A stretch of DNA of 64,000 nucleotides. It comes from Companilactobacillus musae (lineage in GTDB: Bacteria > Bacillota > Bacilli > Lactobacillales > Lactobacillaceae). The position numbers and the translations under genes were made by a program. The notes beneath the pieces are model-generated. The model saw only the letters and a list, made by a program, of their open reading frames with translations. It had not been told where the DNA came from and made no database searches. The stretch is from assembly GCF_003967595.1 (NCBI RefSeq), contig NZ_BIFW01000004.1, forward strand, positions 62,001 through 126,000. The letters run 5' to 3'. Below, piece by piece: positions 42,505 to 50,646 of the stretch. Each line of letters opens with the position of its first letter. Position 1 is the stretch's first letter.

Positions 42505-42996
42505 TTATAGATTCATTTTTTGAATGAAATCAGTAGCTTTTTCTTTTTTATCTGTTGGCAAATTTTGTAATGCTGTTTCGGGATAAATTTCAACCAATTT
42601 CTTCAGCGACTCGATTTCTGGCTTAGTCAACATTACAAACTGAGTTAATGTTGTCTTAGGATCTGTTGATGCCTTACCAACATTTCCTAAATTGACGTAT
42701 TGAATATCTGAAACTTTTTCTGCCAATTTTTCAGCATCCCCAACTGTTCTCACTAGAACAAATAATTTCATATTTTGGGCACGAGGGTCGTTTAATAACT
42801 CAATAGCACTGTCGACAGTTTTAATAATTACTTTGATTCCAGATGGTACAGCCATTTTCAAAGCCATTTGTTGAGTTTCATTAGCGGCAGTTGCATCATT
42901 AGCGACAACAATGCCATCAATGCTCATTTCCCTTGACCAAACCATTGCAATTTGTCCATGAATTAATCTTTCGTCAACTCTCATAATTCTAATCAT
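42505..42996 (-). CDS. PTS mannose-class EIIB component
   Basis: 163 aa soluble EIIB. Phosphorylated His13 in R-V-D-E-R-L-I-H-G-Q-I, and the VANDATAANETQQMALKMA segment. It receives phosphate from EIIA and passes it to the sugar. Adjacent to IIA (12 bp) and IIC (17 bp). Confidence 0.95.
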   Translation of the reverse strand: MIRIMRVDERLIHGQIAMVWSREMSIDGIVVANDATAANETQQMALKMAVPSGIKVIIKTVDSAIELLNDPRAQNMKLFVLVRTVGDAEKLAEKVSDIQYVNLGNVGKASTDPKTTLTQFVMLTKPEIESLKKLVEIYPETALQNLPTDKKEKATDFIQKMNL

Positions 42997-43008
42997 TATT
43001 ATTTCCTC

Positions 43009-43440
43009 CTAATTGAAAAAATCTTCATTATCATTTTTTGAATCATTATTATCATCATTTAATTCGACAGTTCCTAAACTACTTCTGCCGACTTCTATAA
43101 GTTTCTTAATATATGTGGAATTCACATCCTCTTTTGAGAGGATAGCCTCAATTACCACCGGCAAGTTAAAACCATAAACAATAAAAATGTTCTTATTATC
43201 TTGTGCCTTAACAGTTAATCGTTGATTAACACTACCACCCATTAAATCTGTAAAAATAATTACTTTATCATCATCTGTAAACGTATCGAATAATTTATCA
43301 ATTGTTTCGTTTAAATCATCATTCTTTTTTGTATAAGCTGAAATATAACTAACATTATCATTGTGCCCGGCAAAGAGCTCAATTGTGTTCTTCATACCTT
43401 CAGCCATACTGCCATGTGAAGCAACAACTATCTTTTTCAT
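43009..43440 (-). CDS. PTS mannose-class EIIA component
   Basis: 143 aa soluble EIIA with the phosphorylated His9 in VVASHGSMAEGM and the FTDLMGGSVNQRL segment. First gene of the IIA-IIB-IIC-IID-glucosidase operon, 27 bp from a sigma-54 promoter. GAGGAGG ribosome binding site. The acidic Asn/Asp tail (D-D-N-N-D-S-K-N-D-N-E-D) resembles the tail of IIC. Confidence 0.95.
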   Translation of the reverse strand: MKKIVVASHGSMAEGMKNTIELFAGHNDNVSYISAYTKKNDDLNETIDKLFDTFTDDDKVIIFTDLMGGSVNQRLTVKAQDNKNIFIVYGFNLPVVIEAILSKEDVNSTYIKKLIEVGRSSLGTVELNDDNNDSKNDNEDFFN

Positions 43441-43466
43441 TTATTTTTTCCTCCTCACTTTTATAT

Positions 43467-43484
43467 AAGCAAGTTTCATGCCAA
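43467..43484 (-). promoter_or_regulatory. Sigma-54 promoter of the mannose-class PTS operon
   Basis: On the minus strand TTGGCATGAAACTTGCTT has GG at -24 and GC at -12 with the fixed 10-nt interval, a near-consensus RpoN site. It lies 27 bp before the EIIA start codon, and the gene upstream encodes a sigma-54 activator of the LevR family. Confidence 0.9.
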
Positions 43485-43521
43485 CTTTTATAAATAGCTT
43501 TAAATTAAGCTTTTGAATCAT

Positions 43522-43560
43522 AAAAAAAATAAGTGCTTAACAAAAGTTAAGCACTTATTT
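43522..43560 (-). terminator. Perfect 15-bp inverted repeat: levR terminator and possible activator site
   Basis: Arms 43527-43541 and 43546-43560 contain AAGTGCTTAAC and GTTAAGCACTT with an AAAA loop, followed by T on the minus strand, so it can end levR transcription. The TTAAGCACTT motif also occurs four times in front of levR, and the repeat lies about 45-75 bp upstream of the -24 box, so it may double as the LevR binding site. Confidence 0.75.
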
Positions 43561-43563
43561 TAC

Positions 43564-46131
43564 TTATATATAAAAATGTAGGAGTTGATACATCAACGAT
43601 ATCTCGTAATCGTTAACTTCAAAATTGTATTTTAATTCAATTCCTTTAAATATTGTCTTAGAAACTGAATAGAATTCCTTTTCCTTATCTCCTTCAAATG
43701 AAACACTTGGATTCTCCTGTTTATGGGAATTTACCAGCATTCGTTCAATCATTAATGACAAATGCATATAAAGATTCAATTTGGTTTTACCATCTAAGGA
43801 GATATCATAGTATTCTTGATATCTTTGGGTAATGAGTTGAACTTCATCAATAACAACATCCGGATTAAGAAATTGTAAACGGTCTTTAATTCCTTCTATT
43901 GTAAAGAACTTCAGCATCTTATTCATCAAGGATTCAATATTAGGTTTTTGTTCACCAGAGTTAAGTAATAATTTTTCAAATTTAGCATAACCATCCTTTT
44001 CCATGATGTCATATATATTGATAATATCGATATCTAAATTAGTATCTATATCAGTTGTAGTCACCACAAATTTAGTTTTATCAAAAAATTTTTGCTTGTG
44101 ATTCTCTAAAGTCTGTTTCAGATCCTTATAATCCATAGTTATGATTTCAAATTTATTAGATAAGCTTTCCAACATCATTCTTTTAATTTCTTCAGACAGA
44201 CCAACTCCAGACATACAAGAAACTACGATATTAGATTTATCGGAAAGCCCCTCATAATATTGAGTACCACATGCCTGACCAAATTTATTGGCTGCCTGCG
44301 TAACTTCTTTAAATCCATCGTTACGCTGAATCCTTATTCCAACGTCAAGAGCTGTTGCTGTTGTGACATTATTAATAACTAATAATTCACAATTAGAATA
44401 CTTTTTAATTTCCGAAAACATTTGCGTTAATGAACCCATATCAAACAGTACGAAGATTCCCTTATGATCATGATCTTTCTGCTGTCTAATGTACTTCTGT
44501 ACATAATTGTTAATTTCACGAATGGAGACATCAATTGGCATATCAAATGCTTCAAAAATATAATTGCCACACAAGTTATTAACAACACTCTGAATACTTG
44601 TAGCCGTGCTATCTCCATGTGCCAAAATAATACCTGTATATTGGATACTCTCAATCTGCTGAATTTTATCTTTAAACAACAATACTAACCAAGGTATATT
44701 AAATTCCTTAAAGCTTTTATCATCACTAATCTGACTTAATAGTTGTTTATAAACGTACATTGTTCGTGGATAAAGTTCTTCAAAGTCATTATTAAGTTCT
44801 GACATATTGATTTTTCTATAGTCTGTAAAGTAATATAACGACAAGCCAAAACTAATCTGTTCAATATCTGCATCGGATAATTGTAATTTGATTCCATACC
44901 TTTTTGATAAAGTAGTGCTAATTCCCTTTTTCAATTTGTATTTAATAGACTTAACCAGATTTTCATCCATTAAGTAATTAAGCTTTCTTAAAAATTTCAT
45001 CAATAATAATATCTGATTGAAAATTGTATCCTTTTTAGAAGTCGACTCTTTCAAGGCCCTATGTAGTTCATCAATTAAATTCGTTTCATTATCGATATCT
45101 GTAGTCCGATCATTTATATCAGATTCTTTATCAATAACTAAATAGTTACCTTTACCATCTGACTTAGAACCTATATAGATTTCTTTATCCTGAGAATTCT
45201 CGGTATAGGCCGAAGCACACAATAGTTTAACTTGATTCTCCATGGCTCCAATATTACCTGATGCATTATTCTTCGTTAAACCTTCAATTACTTTATTAGA
45301 AACATAAAACCGTCGATCAATTCGTTTGGCTTCTTCTTTAAAAGCATTGGTAATCAATGCCAATCTCTCCGTAAGTGGACGATCTTTGAATGCTGGTAAA
45401 GATACATGTAGTGGAACTCTTCTAACAAAAGTCTTTAATAGAAAATTGTCTAGGTTCTCTGTCGTAGCAAAGATAAAACGCACATTTACTTTATGAGCAT
45501 TTTCATTCTCACCTAAAGGATAAAACTCACCTAAATCTAGTAGGGAGAATAACTTTTCTTGACTCTCCTTTGGCAGTCTATGTACTTCGTCTAAAAAGAA
45601 GTATCCATTATCAGCTTGATCAATTAATCCTAATGTATCCTCATTGGCACCGGTGAAGGCTCCCTTTTTATATCCAAACAATACTGAAGAAAGTAACTCC
45701 GGATTATTGGCATAATCAGCCGCATTGAGTGTCACAAATTTTGCATCTTCGTCGATAACTTTCATTCTTTTCGCTTCATTATAGATATTTTTGGCTAAAA
45801 AACTTTTCCCCACACCACTAGGCCCAGTAATAATCAAAGGAAAACCCTTTGGAGGGTAAACGATGGATTCTCGACATTTTTTAACAATATCTCTTAAACT
45901 GCCAGAATGACCAATCAAATTTTGGAATGGAGTATTATTTTTTGCAATTTTCCATAAAACTGGTCTACCATTCTTTTTACTAAGTTTACCTTCTTTATAT
46001 AATTGCGACAGATAAATACTAATAACATTTCGGCTTAATCCCGCTGCATCAGCAATACTCTTAGTATCAACCCAGTCATTTACATATTTTTCCTGTATTA
46101 ACTCAAATATTTTATCTACTGATTTAGTCAC
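43564..46131 (-). CDS. levR: LevR-family sigma-54 activator with PTS regulation domains
   Basis: 855 aa. N-terminal HTH (about 5-60), AAA+ domain with Walker A GPSGVGKS (103-110), the sigma-54 contact motif GAFTGA (157-162) and Walker B FFLDEVHR (about 178-185), then PRD1 (about 380-500), an EIIA-Man-like domain (LAHGDSTATS, about 525-640), an EIIB-Gat-like region with Cys in CMSGVGLS, and PRD2 (about 750-855). It opens the RpoN promoter of the adjacent PTS operon, with activity tuned by PTS phosphorylation. Start codon GTG after AAGAGGAC. An rpoN gene must exist elsewhere. Confidence 0.93.
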   Translation of the reverse strand: MTKSVDKIFELIQEKYVNDWVDTKSIADAAGLSRNVISIYLSQLYKEGKLSKKNGRPVLWKIAKNNTPFQNLIGHSGSLRDIVKKCRESIVYPPKGFPLIITGPSGVGKSFLAKNIYNEAKRMKVIDEDAKFVTLNAADYANNPELLSSVLFGYKKGAFTGANEDTLGLIDQADNGYFFLDEVHRLPKESQEKLFSLLDLGEFYPLGENENAHKVNVRFIFATTENLDNFLLKTFVRRVPLHVSLPAFKDRPLTERLALITNAFKEEAKRIDRRFYVSNKVIEGLTKNNASGNIGAMENQVKLLCASAYTENSQDKEIYIGSKSDGKGNYLVIDKESDINDRTTDIDNETNLIDELHRALKESTSKKDTIFNQILLLMKFLRKLNYLMDENLVKSIKYKLKKGISTTLSKRYGIKLQLSDADIEQISFGLSLYYFTDYRKINMSELNNDFEELYPRTMYVYKQLLSQISDDKSFKEFNIPWLVLLFKDKIQQIESIQYTGIILAHGDSTATSIQSVVNNLCGNYIFEAFDMPIDVSIREINNYVQKYIRQQKDHDHKGIFVLFDMGSLTQMFSEIKKYSNCELLVINNVTTATALDVGIRIQRNDGFKEVTQAANKFGQACGTQYYEGLSDKSNIVVSCMSGVGLSEEIKRMMLESLSNKFEIITMDYKDLKQTLENHKQKFFDKTKFVVTTTDIDTNLDIDIINIYDIMEKDGYAKFEKLLLNSGEQKPNIESLMNKMLKFFTIEGIKDRLQFLNPDVVIDEVQLITQRYQEYYDISLDGKTKLNLYMHLSLMIERMLVNSHKQENPSVSFEGDKEKEFYSVSKTIFKGIELKYNFEVNDYEISLMYQLLHFYI

Positions 46132-46145
46132 AATTCGTCCTCTTT

Positions 46146-46231
46146 TTAAGCACTTTAAAAAAATTAAGCACTATTTATGATAATACAAGTGCTTGGCTTT
46201 AGTTTAACTGTTTAGTATCAATTAAGCACTT
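46146..46231 (-). promoter_or_regulatory. Four copies of a TTAAGCACTT-type motif before levR
   Basis: TTAAGCACTT at 46146-46155 and 46222-46231, TTAAGCACTA at 46164-46173, and a copy in the other orientation (AAGTGCTTGG) at 46187-46196. The same sequence forms the arms of the inverted repeat at 43527-43560. Suggests autoregulation of levR or a common DNA-binding site. Confidence 0.6.
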
Positions 46232-46337
46232 ATTTTTTTAAATCCTATAAATTCAGTCATAGAATAAATTTTTATTCCTCTTAACAGTCGCAAACTAAGG
46301 ATGATCTATGACATCATAATTTTGACCAATATGCTGG

Positions 46338-46533
46338 AATCCGAAAGTATCTCCTAATTCAAACAAGCAAAAAAACCAAAAATTAAAATCATATTCTCAA
46401 ACTAATAATATTGAATATCAGAAAACTAGTATCAATGTTTTTTTTAAGACCAAAAAGGCTTCCATGTGAGTTTTTAGAAATTCACATGGAAGTTTTTCTA
46501 ATTAAGAGACTATTTTGCACAGTCCTTTTTTGA
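46338..46533. repeat. Family B repeat, copy 2
   Basis: Counterpart of 38985-39146. The hairpin here is CTTCCATGTGAG/TTCACATGGAAG, one A-T pair of copy 1 being replaced by C-G with both sides changed. Ends TTTTGCACAGTCCTTTTTT. Lies in the 448-bp gene-free stretch between the ECF S gene and levR. Confidence 0.75.
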
Positions 46534-46579
46534 ATACTATTCTTAACTAATTTCTCATTACCAAGAACAATCACTTTTC

Positions 46580-47248
46580 TTAATTCTCAAACAAATCATA
46601 TTTTCTCTTATAACCATTAAACAACTTGATCCAACGCTTCCCTACTATCAGTAACAAAACACCAGTAAAGAGTGCATGAACAAAGTCAAAGTAGAAACTA
46701 GCTAAAATTGATGTCAAAACACTCTTAAAAGTAATCGGATCAACGTATCCAATAATGTAATAAATATCCATGATCCAACCCATTATAAAACCACTGGCAA
46801 ATCCCCAGACAACTAATACCCATCTAGGAACTCCTTGATTCAACAAGCCTGACACTAGTCCAATTACACCTAAAGCAAACATCTGCCATGGTGTCCAGAC
46901 GCCCTGTCCAAAGTACATATTTGATGTTAAAGCAATAATTGTCCCCATCAAAAATCCGGTCTCTGGACCACTAACAATGGCTCCCATGATCAAAATAAAC
47001 AACTCTGGCTTAACAGCCGGTAAGGCAGCAAATATAATTCGACCAACGACTGCTAAAGCACAGATAATGGCGATAAAAACTACTTCTCTTGAATTATGTT
47101 GTCTTCCTTCAAATTTAAAAAAGTAAATTCCTAAAGTTAAAATCAAAAAGCCAAAGGAAAATAATAAGTAATTTTGACTAGAGAAAATCATCATTAATAC
47201 TAATACAGCAACTGACAAAACTAATAGTGAAATTGATTTACGATTCAA
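46580..47248 (-). CDS. ECF transporter S component, candidate cobalamin-specific (CbrT-like)
   Basis: 222 aa, two extra N-terminal helices followed by a six-helix S-component core with A-I-I-C-A-L-A-V-V-G-R-I and PGETG-like (GPETGFLMG) segments. It binds the vitamin and joins the ECF module encoded just upstream. Start is TTG, overlapping the end of the ATPase gene by 11 nt, so the three genes form one operon. A CbrT-type cobalamin S component is suggested by overall resemblance and by the divergent DUF4430 (transcobalamin-like) gene; specificity is not proven. Confidence 0.72.
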   Translation of the reverse strand: MNRKSISLLVLSVAVLVLMMIFSSQNYLLFSFGFLILTLGIYFFKFEGRQHNSREVVFIAIICALAVVGRIIFAALPAVKPELFILIMGAIVSGPETGFLMGTIIALTSNMYFGQGVWTPWQMFALGVIGLVSGLLNQGVPRWVLVVWGFASGFIMGWIMDIYYIIGYVDPITFKSVLTSILASFYFDFVHALFTGVLLLIVGKRWIKLFNGYKRKYDLFEN

Positions 47249-48839
47249 TTTTTTGAATATCCTTCCATGATAAGGCGTACGGGAATATTTCTCGCAAAGC
47301 CTTATTTATTTCCGTTGTATAAAAGAACTTGTCACTAAAAAATTCTTTTGGCGTTGAAAAATCACTTAATTTACCGTCAAACATCATCGCTACTTCATCA
47401 CAGTAATTAGCCGCAAATAATAAATCATGACTGTTGACGTAAAGCGTACCACCAGCTCGTTGGAATTTTTTCAACATCTCTCCTAATTGAATTCTCTTAT
47501 TAGGATCTAAGCCCTTAGTTGGTTCATCTAAAAATAACAATTGTGATTGTTTGATAAATCCTAACGCCAAAGCTAAGAATTCCTGTTGACCACCACTTAA
47601 ATCATAGGGACTTTGTTTGGCAAAGTCGGTTAATGAAAATTCTTTTAAGACATCTGCTAACTCAAGTTCTGAATGACTCTGTTTCAACTGATACTGCAAT
47701 TCTTCTTCGACCGTATCTTTAATGAATAAAGTTGCTGGATTCTGCGGCAAAACAAACACTTGTTGATAAAAGCTATCGGTTAACTTTTGACCATTAAACT
47801 TTAACTTACCAGACTGCTTCGTTAACTGGCGAGTAATAGTTTTTAACAAAGTAGTTTTTCCCATCCCATTAGGTCCTACAACACAATAAGAACGACCTTG
47901 TTTCAACTGAAAACTAACATTATCGACAACCTTTCGACCATTAAAATCAAATTGGAAACTGACTTTTTTGACCGAAAAAATTGATTTATCACTTGATCTA
48001 TTATAAATAGGCTCCAAAAAATCTAATCGTTCTTGATTCTGTGAGACCAATCTACTAAATTCCTTATTACTAACGGGCAACTGAATTTGCGGTGTTAATT
48101 GCAATTCAAGCACTAATCGATCAACTTGAGTTAAATAATTTTTATAGTTAGGCAAGGTATAAATTTCTTTCAAAGCTTGATCAACTGCTTCATCTAAAAT
48201 TAAATTACCCTGTTCCATAATAATTAAACGATTCGCAAACTTAATAACCTGCTCTAATTCATGTTCTACTAACATTATCGACATTGAAAACTCTTCATTG
48301 ACCTTATGAACAACTTGTAAAAGCTTCTCAGAAGCAACTGGATCTAATTGTGCTGTTGGCTCATCCAACAATAAAACTTTTGGTTTCAATATCAATGCAC
48401 TAGCCAAATTGATCAACTGTTTTTGACCACCAGATAAGTTCGTAACTGGTTGATCTAACAATTCAATAATTCCTAGGAAACTGGCAATTTCAGTGATCCG
48501 TAACTGAATTTCATTTGTGGAACAGCCCTGATTATCCAAGACAAATTTCAATTCATCTCGAGGTGTCTCCATTATCAACTGATTATCGACAAACTGCGAA
48601 ACATAGGCAAAATTAGTTGTATCACGATTCAGTGACGTTTCAATTTCTCCACTAACTACTTTACCCGTGGCTAACTGTGGCAATAATTGTTTTAAAAAAG
48701 TACTTTTTCCACTACCAGTGGCACCAATCAATGTCACGAAATCACCTTGATACAGAGTAAAGTTCACATCTTCTAGCGATAATTTTTGGCTGTTATTGTA
48801 TCGGAAACTGTAGTTTTTGAAACGTAATACTTCCACCAT
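47238..48839 (-). CDS. ECF transporter ATPase with two fused ABC domains
   Basis: 533 aa containing two ATP-binding cassettes: Walker A GATGSGKST with signature NLSGGQKQL in the first half, Walker A GPNGMGKTT with DLSGGQQEF in the second, each with its Walker B (LLLDEPTAQ, LFLDEPTKG). It powers a dedicated (group I type) ECF transporter, as its own T and S genes flank it. The ATG at 48839 follows GGGAGG at 12 bases; its first 67 nt overlap the T-component gene. Confidence 0.88.
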   Translation of the reverse strand: MVEVLRFKNYSFRYNNSQKLSLEDVNFTLYQGDFVTLIGATGSGKSTFLKQLLPQLATGKVVSGEIETSLNRDTTNFAYVSQFVDNQLIMETPRDELKFVLDNQGCSTNEIQLRITEIASFLGIIELLDQPVTNLSGGQKQLINLASALILKPKVLLLDEPTAQLDPVASEKLLQVVHKVNEEFSMSIMLVEHELEQVIKFANRLIIMEQGNLILDEAVDQALKEIYTLPNYKNYLTQVDRLVLELQLTPQIQLPVSNKEFSRLVSQNQERLDFLEPIYNRSSDKSIFSVKKVSFQFDFNGRKVVDNVSFQLKQGRSYCVVGPNGMGKTTLLKTITRQLTKQSGKLKFNGQKLTDSFYQQVFVLPQNPATLFIKDTVEEELQYQLKQSHSELELADVLKEFSLTDFAKQSPYDLSGGQQEFLALALGFIKQSQLLFLDEPTKGLDPNKRIQLGEMLKKFQRAGGTLYVNSHDLLFAANYCDEVAMMFDGKLSDFSTPKEFFSDKFFYTTEINKALREIFPYALSWKDIQKIES

Positions 48840-49699
48840 AAGTAATTTAAGCCTCCCATCAGCCATGGTAATAGGATCATCAAACAATTAAGCACAATGA
48901 TCAATAAAATATTTCTATTAAAAGAAATTCTTAAATTAGCCGAACCAAAATTGATCTGACCAACCTTTAAACTCAACATAATTAAATTAAAAATAACTGA
49001 CATCACAATTAAACCAATGATACTCCAGTCATATAATTTAAATTCGATCTTACCTAATTTTTTCTGACGCTGCTCGTAACCTTTTAAAATTAAAGCATCG
49101 GATACATTCATAAAATTAGCTACGACCTTGTTCAAAATAATTTCATTCAGATCAATCGCCTGTCGAAGTTTTTTCCACAGACCCTGTTCATTATTAACTT
49201 GACGAAATTTCAAAACTTCCTTGGTATCTGTATAGATTTCAATAATTCGTGGAATAAATTTTATCGTTAAGATAAAGATGATTGCAATACTTCTAAAAAA
49301 ATTCGACAACAATTCAAAAATAGCTTTTACCCGAATCAAAGCATCGTATAAATAAAACGACCACAATAAATTTACAAACGAAATCCCTAGAATAATCCCG
49401 TTCAATAGCGATTCGGTAGTAATCTTTAACAGTGGCAATGTCAGTAAAATAGTTGTCCCCCGTTGATTCAAAATCAAATTGAATAATACGGTTACGATAA
49501 AAATTACGCTAGAAAACTTGAGATATTTTTTAATTCTGTCTCTACGAGTCAAAGTTGCTATCAGTAACAAGGAGATAAAGCCTACAATTGAAATAATTGG
49601 GTTGTTATAGAGCAAGGCTATTAAGATAACATTGATCAAATAAGCAAACATCGTAATACTATTACTGTTCTTTTGAAAATTTTCAATCATTCGATTCAT
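48773..49699 (-). CDS. ECF transporter T component
   Basis: 308 aa EcfT-like membrane protein. About five to six helices, with a cytoplasmic coupling region containing A-L-I-L-K-G-Y-E-Q-R (the A-R-G-type motif that contacts the ATPases). First gene of the ECF operon. Its 3' end overlaps the ATPase gene by 67 nt, unusually long. The upstream intergenic region to the DUF4430 gene contains an inverted pair of family A repeats; no riboswitch is recognised there. Confidence 0.8.
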   Translation of the reverse strand: MNRMIENFQKNSNSITMFAYLINVILIALLYNNPIISIVGFISLLLIATLTRRDRIKKYLKFSSVIFIVTVLFNLILNQRGTTILLTLPLLKITTESLLNGIILGISFVNLLWSFYLYDALIRVKAIFELLSNFFRSIAIIFILTIKFIPRIIEIYTDTKEVLKFRQVNNEQGLWKKLRQAIDLNEIILNKVVANFMNVSDALILKGYEQRQKKLGKIEFKLYDWSIIGLIVMSVIFNLIMLSLKVGQINFGSANLRISFNRNILLIIVLNCLMILLPWLMGGLNYLWWKYYVSKTTVSDTITAKNYR

Positions 49700-49801
49700 C
49701 GCCTTACCCCCTTAGTCAATATTCTTATTCTAACTTATTACTAAAAAAAATCTAATTGATTCAACGAGATTTTATTTTGATATAATTAAGAACGAGTTAT
49801 T

Positions 49802-49818
49802 ACTCAAGTTCGGTTACA
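49802..49818. repeat. Left outer arm of the 49.8-50.2 kb inverted pair
   Basis: ACTCAAGTTCGGTTACA pairs with TGTAACCGAACTTAAGT at 50161-50177 (16 of 17 bases). The arms lie outside the two family A repeats and enclose 376 bp. Confidence 0.75.
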
Positions 49819-49827
49819 GTGTAAATT

Positions 49828-49990
49828 TGCCGTCCTCCGCAACAAAGAAAATTGGGCTGGAACGTAGTGGGCACGACTTGGAGCCTCTTGGCTACGCCAA
49901 CAGTCTTCAAGCTCGGCCTTCTACTAACCTCACTTCGTGAGCTAAGTAGAATTTCACTACTGAGCCCATTTTCTTTGTTGCTCCGGACTA
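49828..49990 (-). repeat. Family A structured repeat, copy 4 (first subfamily)
   Basis: 163 bp in inverted orientation, nearly identical in sequence to 54707-54870 apart from the second hairpin. Outer stem GCAACAAAGAAAAT/ATTTTCTTTGTTGC. Partner of the short copy at 50077-50143. Confidence 0.93.
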
Positions 49991-50076
49991 GTATATTACT
50001 TTGTTAATTAGTTACTTTTAAATTCAAATGATTTTAGACATTGCAATTTTTATTAGTAATACTAGAAACAAAAAAC

Positions 50077-50143
50077 TAGTCGGTAGTGAAATCTCTGTGC
50101 CCACCACGTTCCAGCGTCCACAGGGACTTCACGGACAACGGCA
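50077..50143 (+). repeat. Family A repeat, copy 5 (internal deletion derivative)
   Basis: 67 bp. Keeps both ends, the GTGAAATCTCTGTG/CACAGGGACTTCAC stem and the CCCACCACGTTCCAG block of the second subfamily, but lacks the two internal hairpins. The break lies where full copies have TGTG on both sides, so it looks like a deletion between short direct repeats. Confidence 0.85.
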
Positions 50144-50160
50144 TATTTAAATATATTAGT

Positions 50161-50177
50161 TGTAACCGAACTTAAGT
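50161..50177. repeat. Right outer arm of the 49.8-50.2 kb inverted pair
   Basis: TGTAACCGAACTTAAGT, inverted match of 49802-49818. It is only 40 bp from the DUF4430 start codon, so it may overlap that promoter. Confidence 0.75.
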
Positions 50178-50217
50178 AAAAACGTAAACGTATTGTACAA
50201 ATATGAGGAGGAAGATT

Positions 50218-50598
50218 ATGAAAAAATTTGCTGCATTTCTTGCTTCATTGCTAATGTTACTTGGTGTTTTTGCCCCAGCTTCTGCTACAACTGCTCAAGC
50301 TAGTGCTACTAAAAACATCAAAGTTACATACACTTTGAAGAAAAACAAGAAACAAATTGCCAAAAAGACTATTACCTTGAAGAAAAATGCCACTGTTGCT
50401 CAAGGTCTAAAAAAGGGCTGGAAGGTTAATGACAAAGGTGGTTTCATTTCTGAAATCGACGGTCATAAACAAAACAACAAGAAAAAAATCTACTGGACTT
50501 ATACCGTCAACAAGAAAAAAGTTAATGTTTCAGCTGACAAGAAAAAATTACACAACAAAGATAAAGTTGAATTCAAGCTTTCTAAATACAATGGCTAA
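50218..50598 (+). CDS. Secreted DUF4430 (transcobalamin-like) protein
   Basis: 126 aa. Signal peptide of about 30 residues (K-K-F-A-A-F-L-A-S-L-L-M, cleavage near Q-A-S-A), then one DUF4430 domain with the IYWTYTVNKKKV signature; very Lys-rich, so it may adhere to the wall by charge. DUF4430 resembles the C-terminal domain of transcobalamin and is often near cobalamin or ECF uptake genes. It is divergent from an ECF operon, which supports a role in capturing the ligand. Start at the ATG at 50218 after GAGGAGGAAG. Confidence 0.85.
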   Translation: MKKFAAFLASLLMLLGVFAPASATTAQASATKNIKVTYTLKKNKKQIAKKTITLKKNATVAQGLKKGWKVNDKGGFISEIDGHKQNNKKKIYWTYTVNKKKVNVSADKKKLHNKDKVEFKLSKYNG

Positions 50599-50646
50599 AA
50601 AAAATCACCTCATAATTGGATGATCCCAATTATGAGGTGATTTTTT
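50599..50646. terminator. Bidirectional terminator
   Basis: AAATCACCTCATAATTGG/CCAATTATGAGGTGATTT hairpin with A and T runs, between converging DUF4430 and dhaM genes. Confidence 0.93.

Noticed and set aside
49700-50217. Cobalamin riboswitch upstream of the ECF or DUF4430 gene
   Set aside because: No B12-box is recognisable; the space is occupied by family A repeats.
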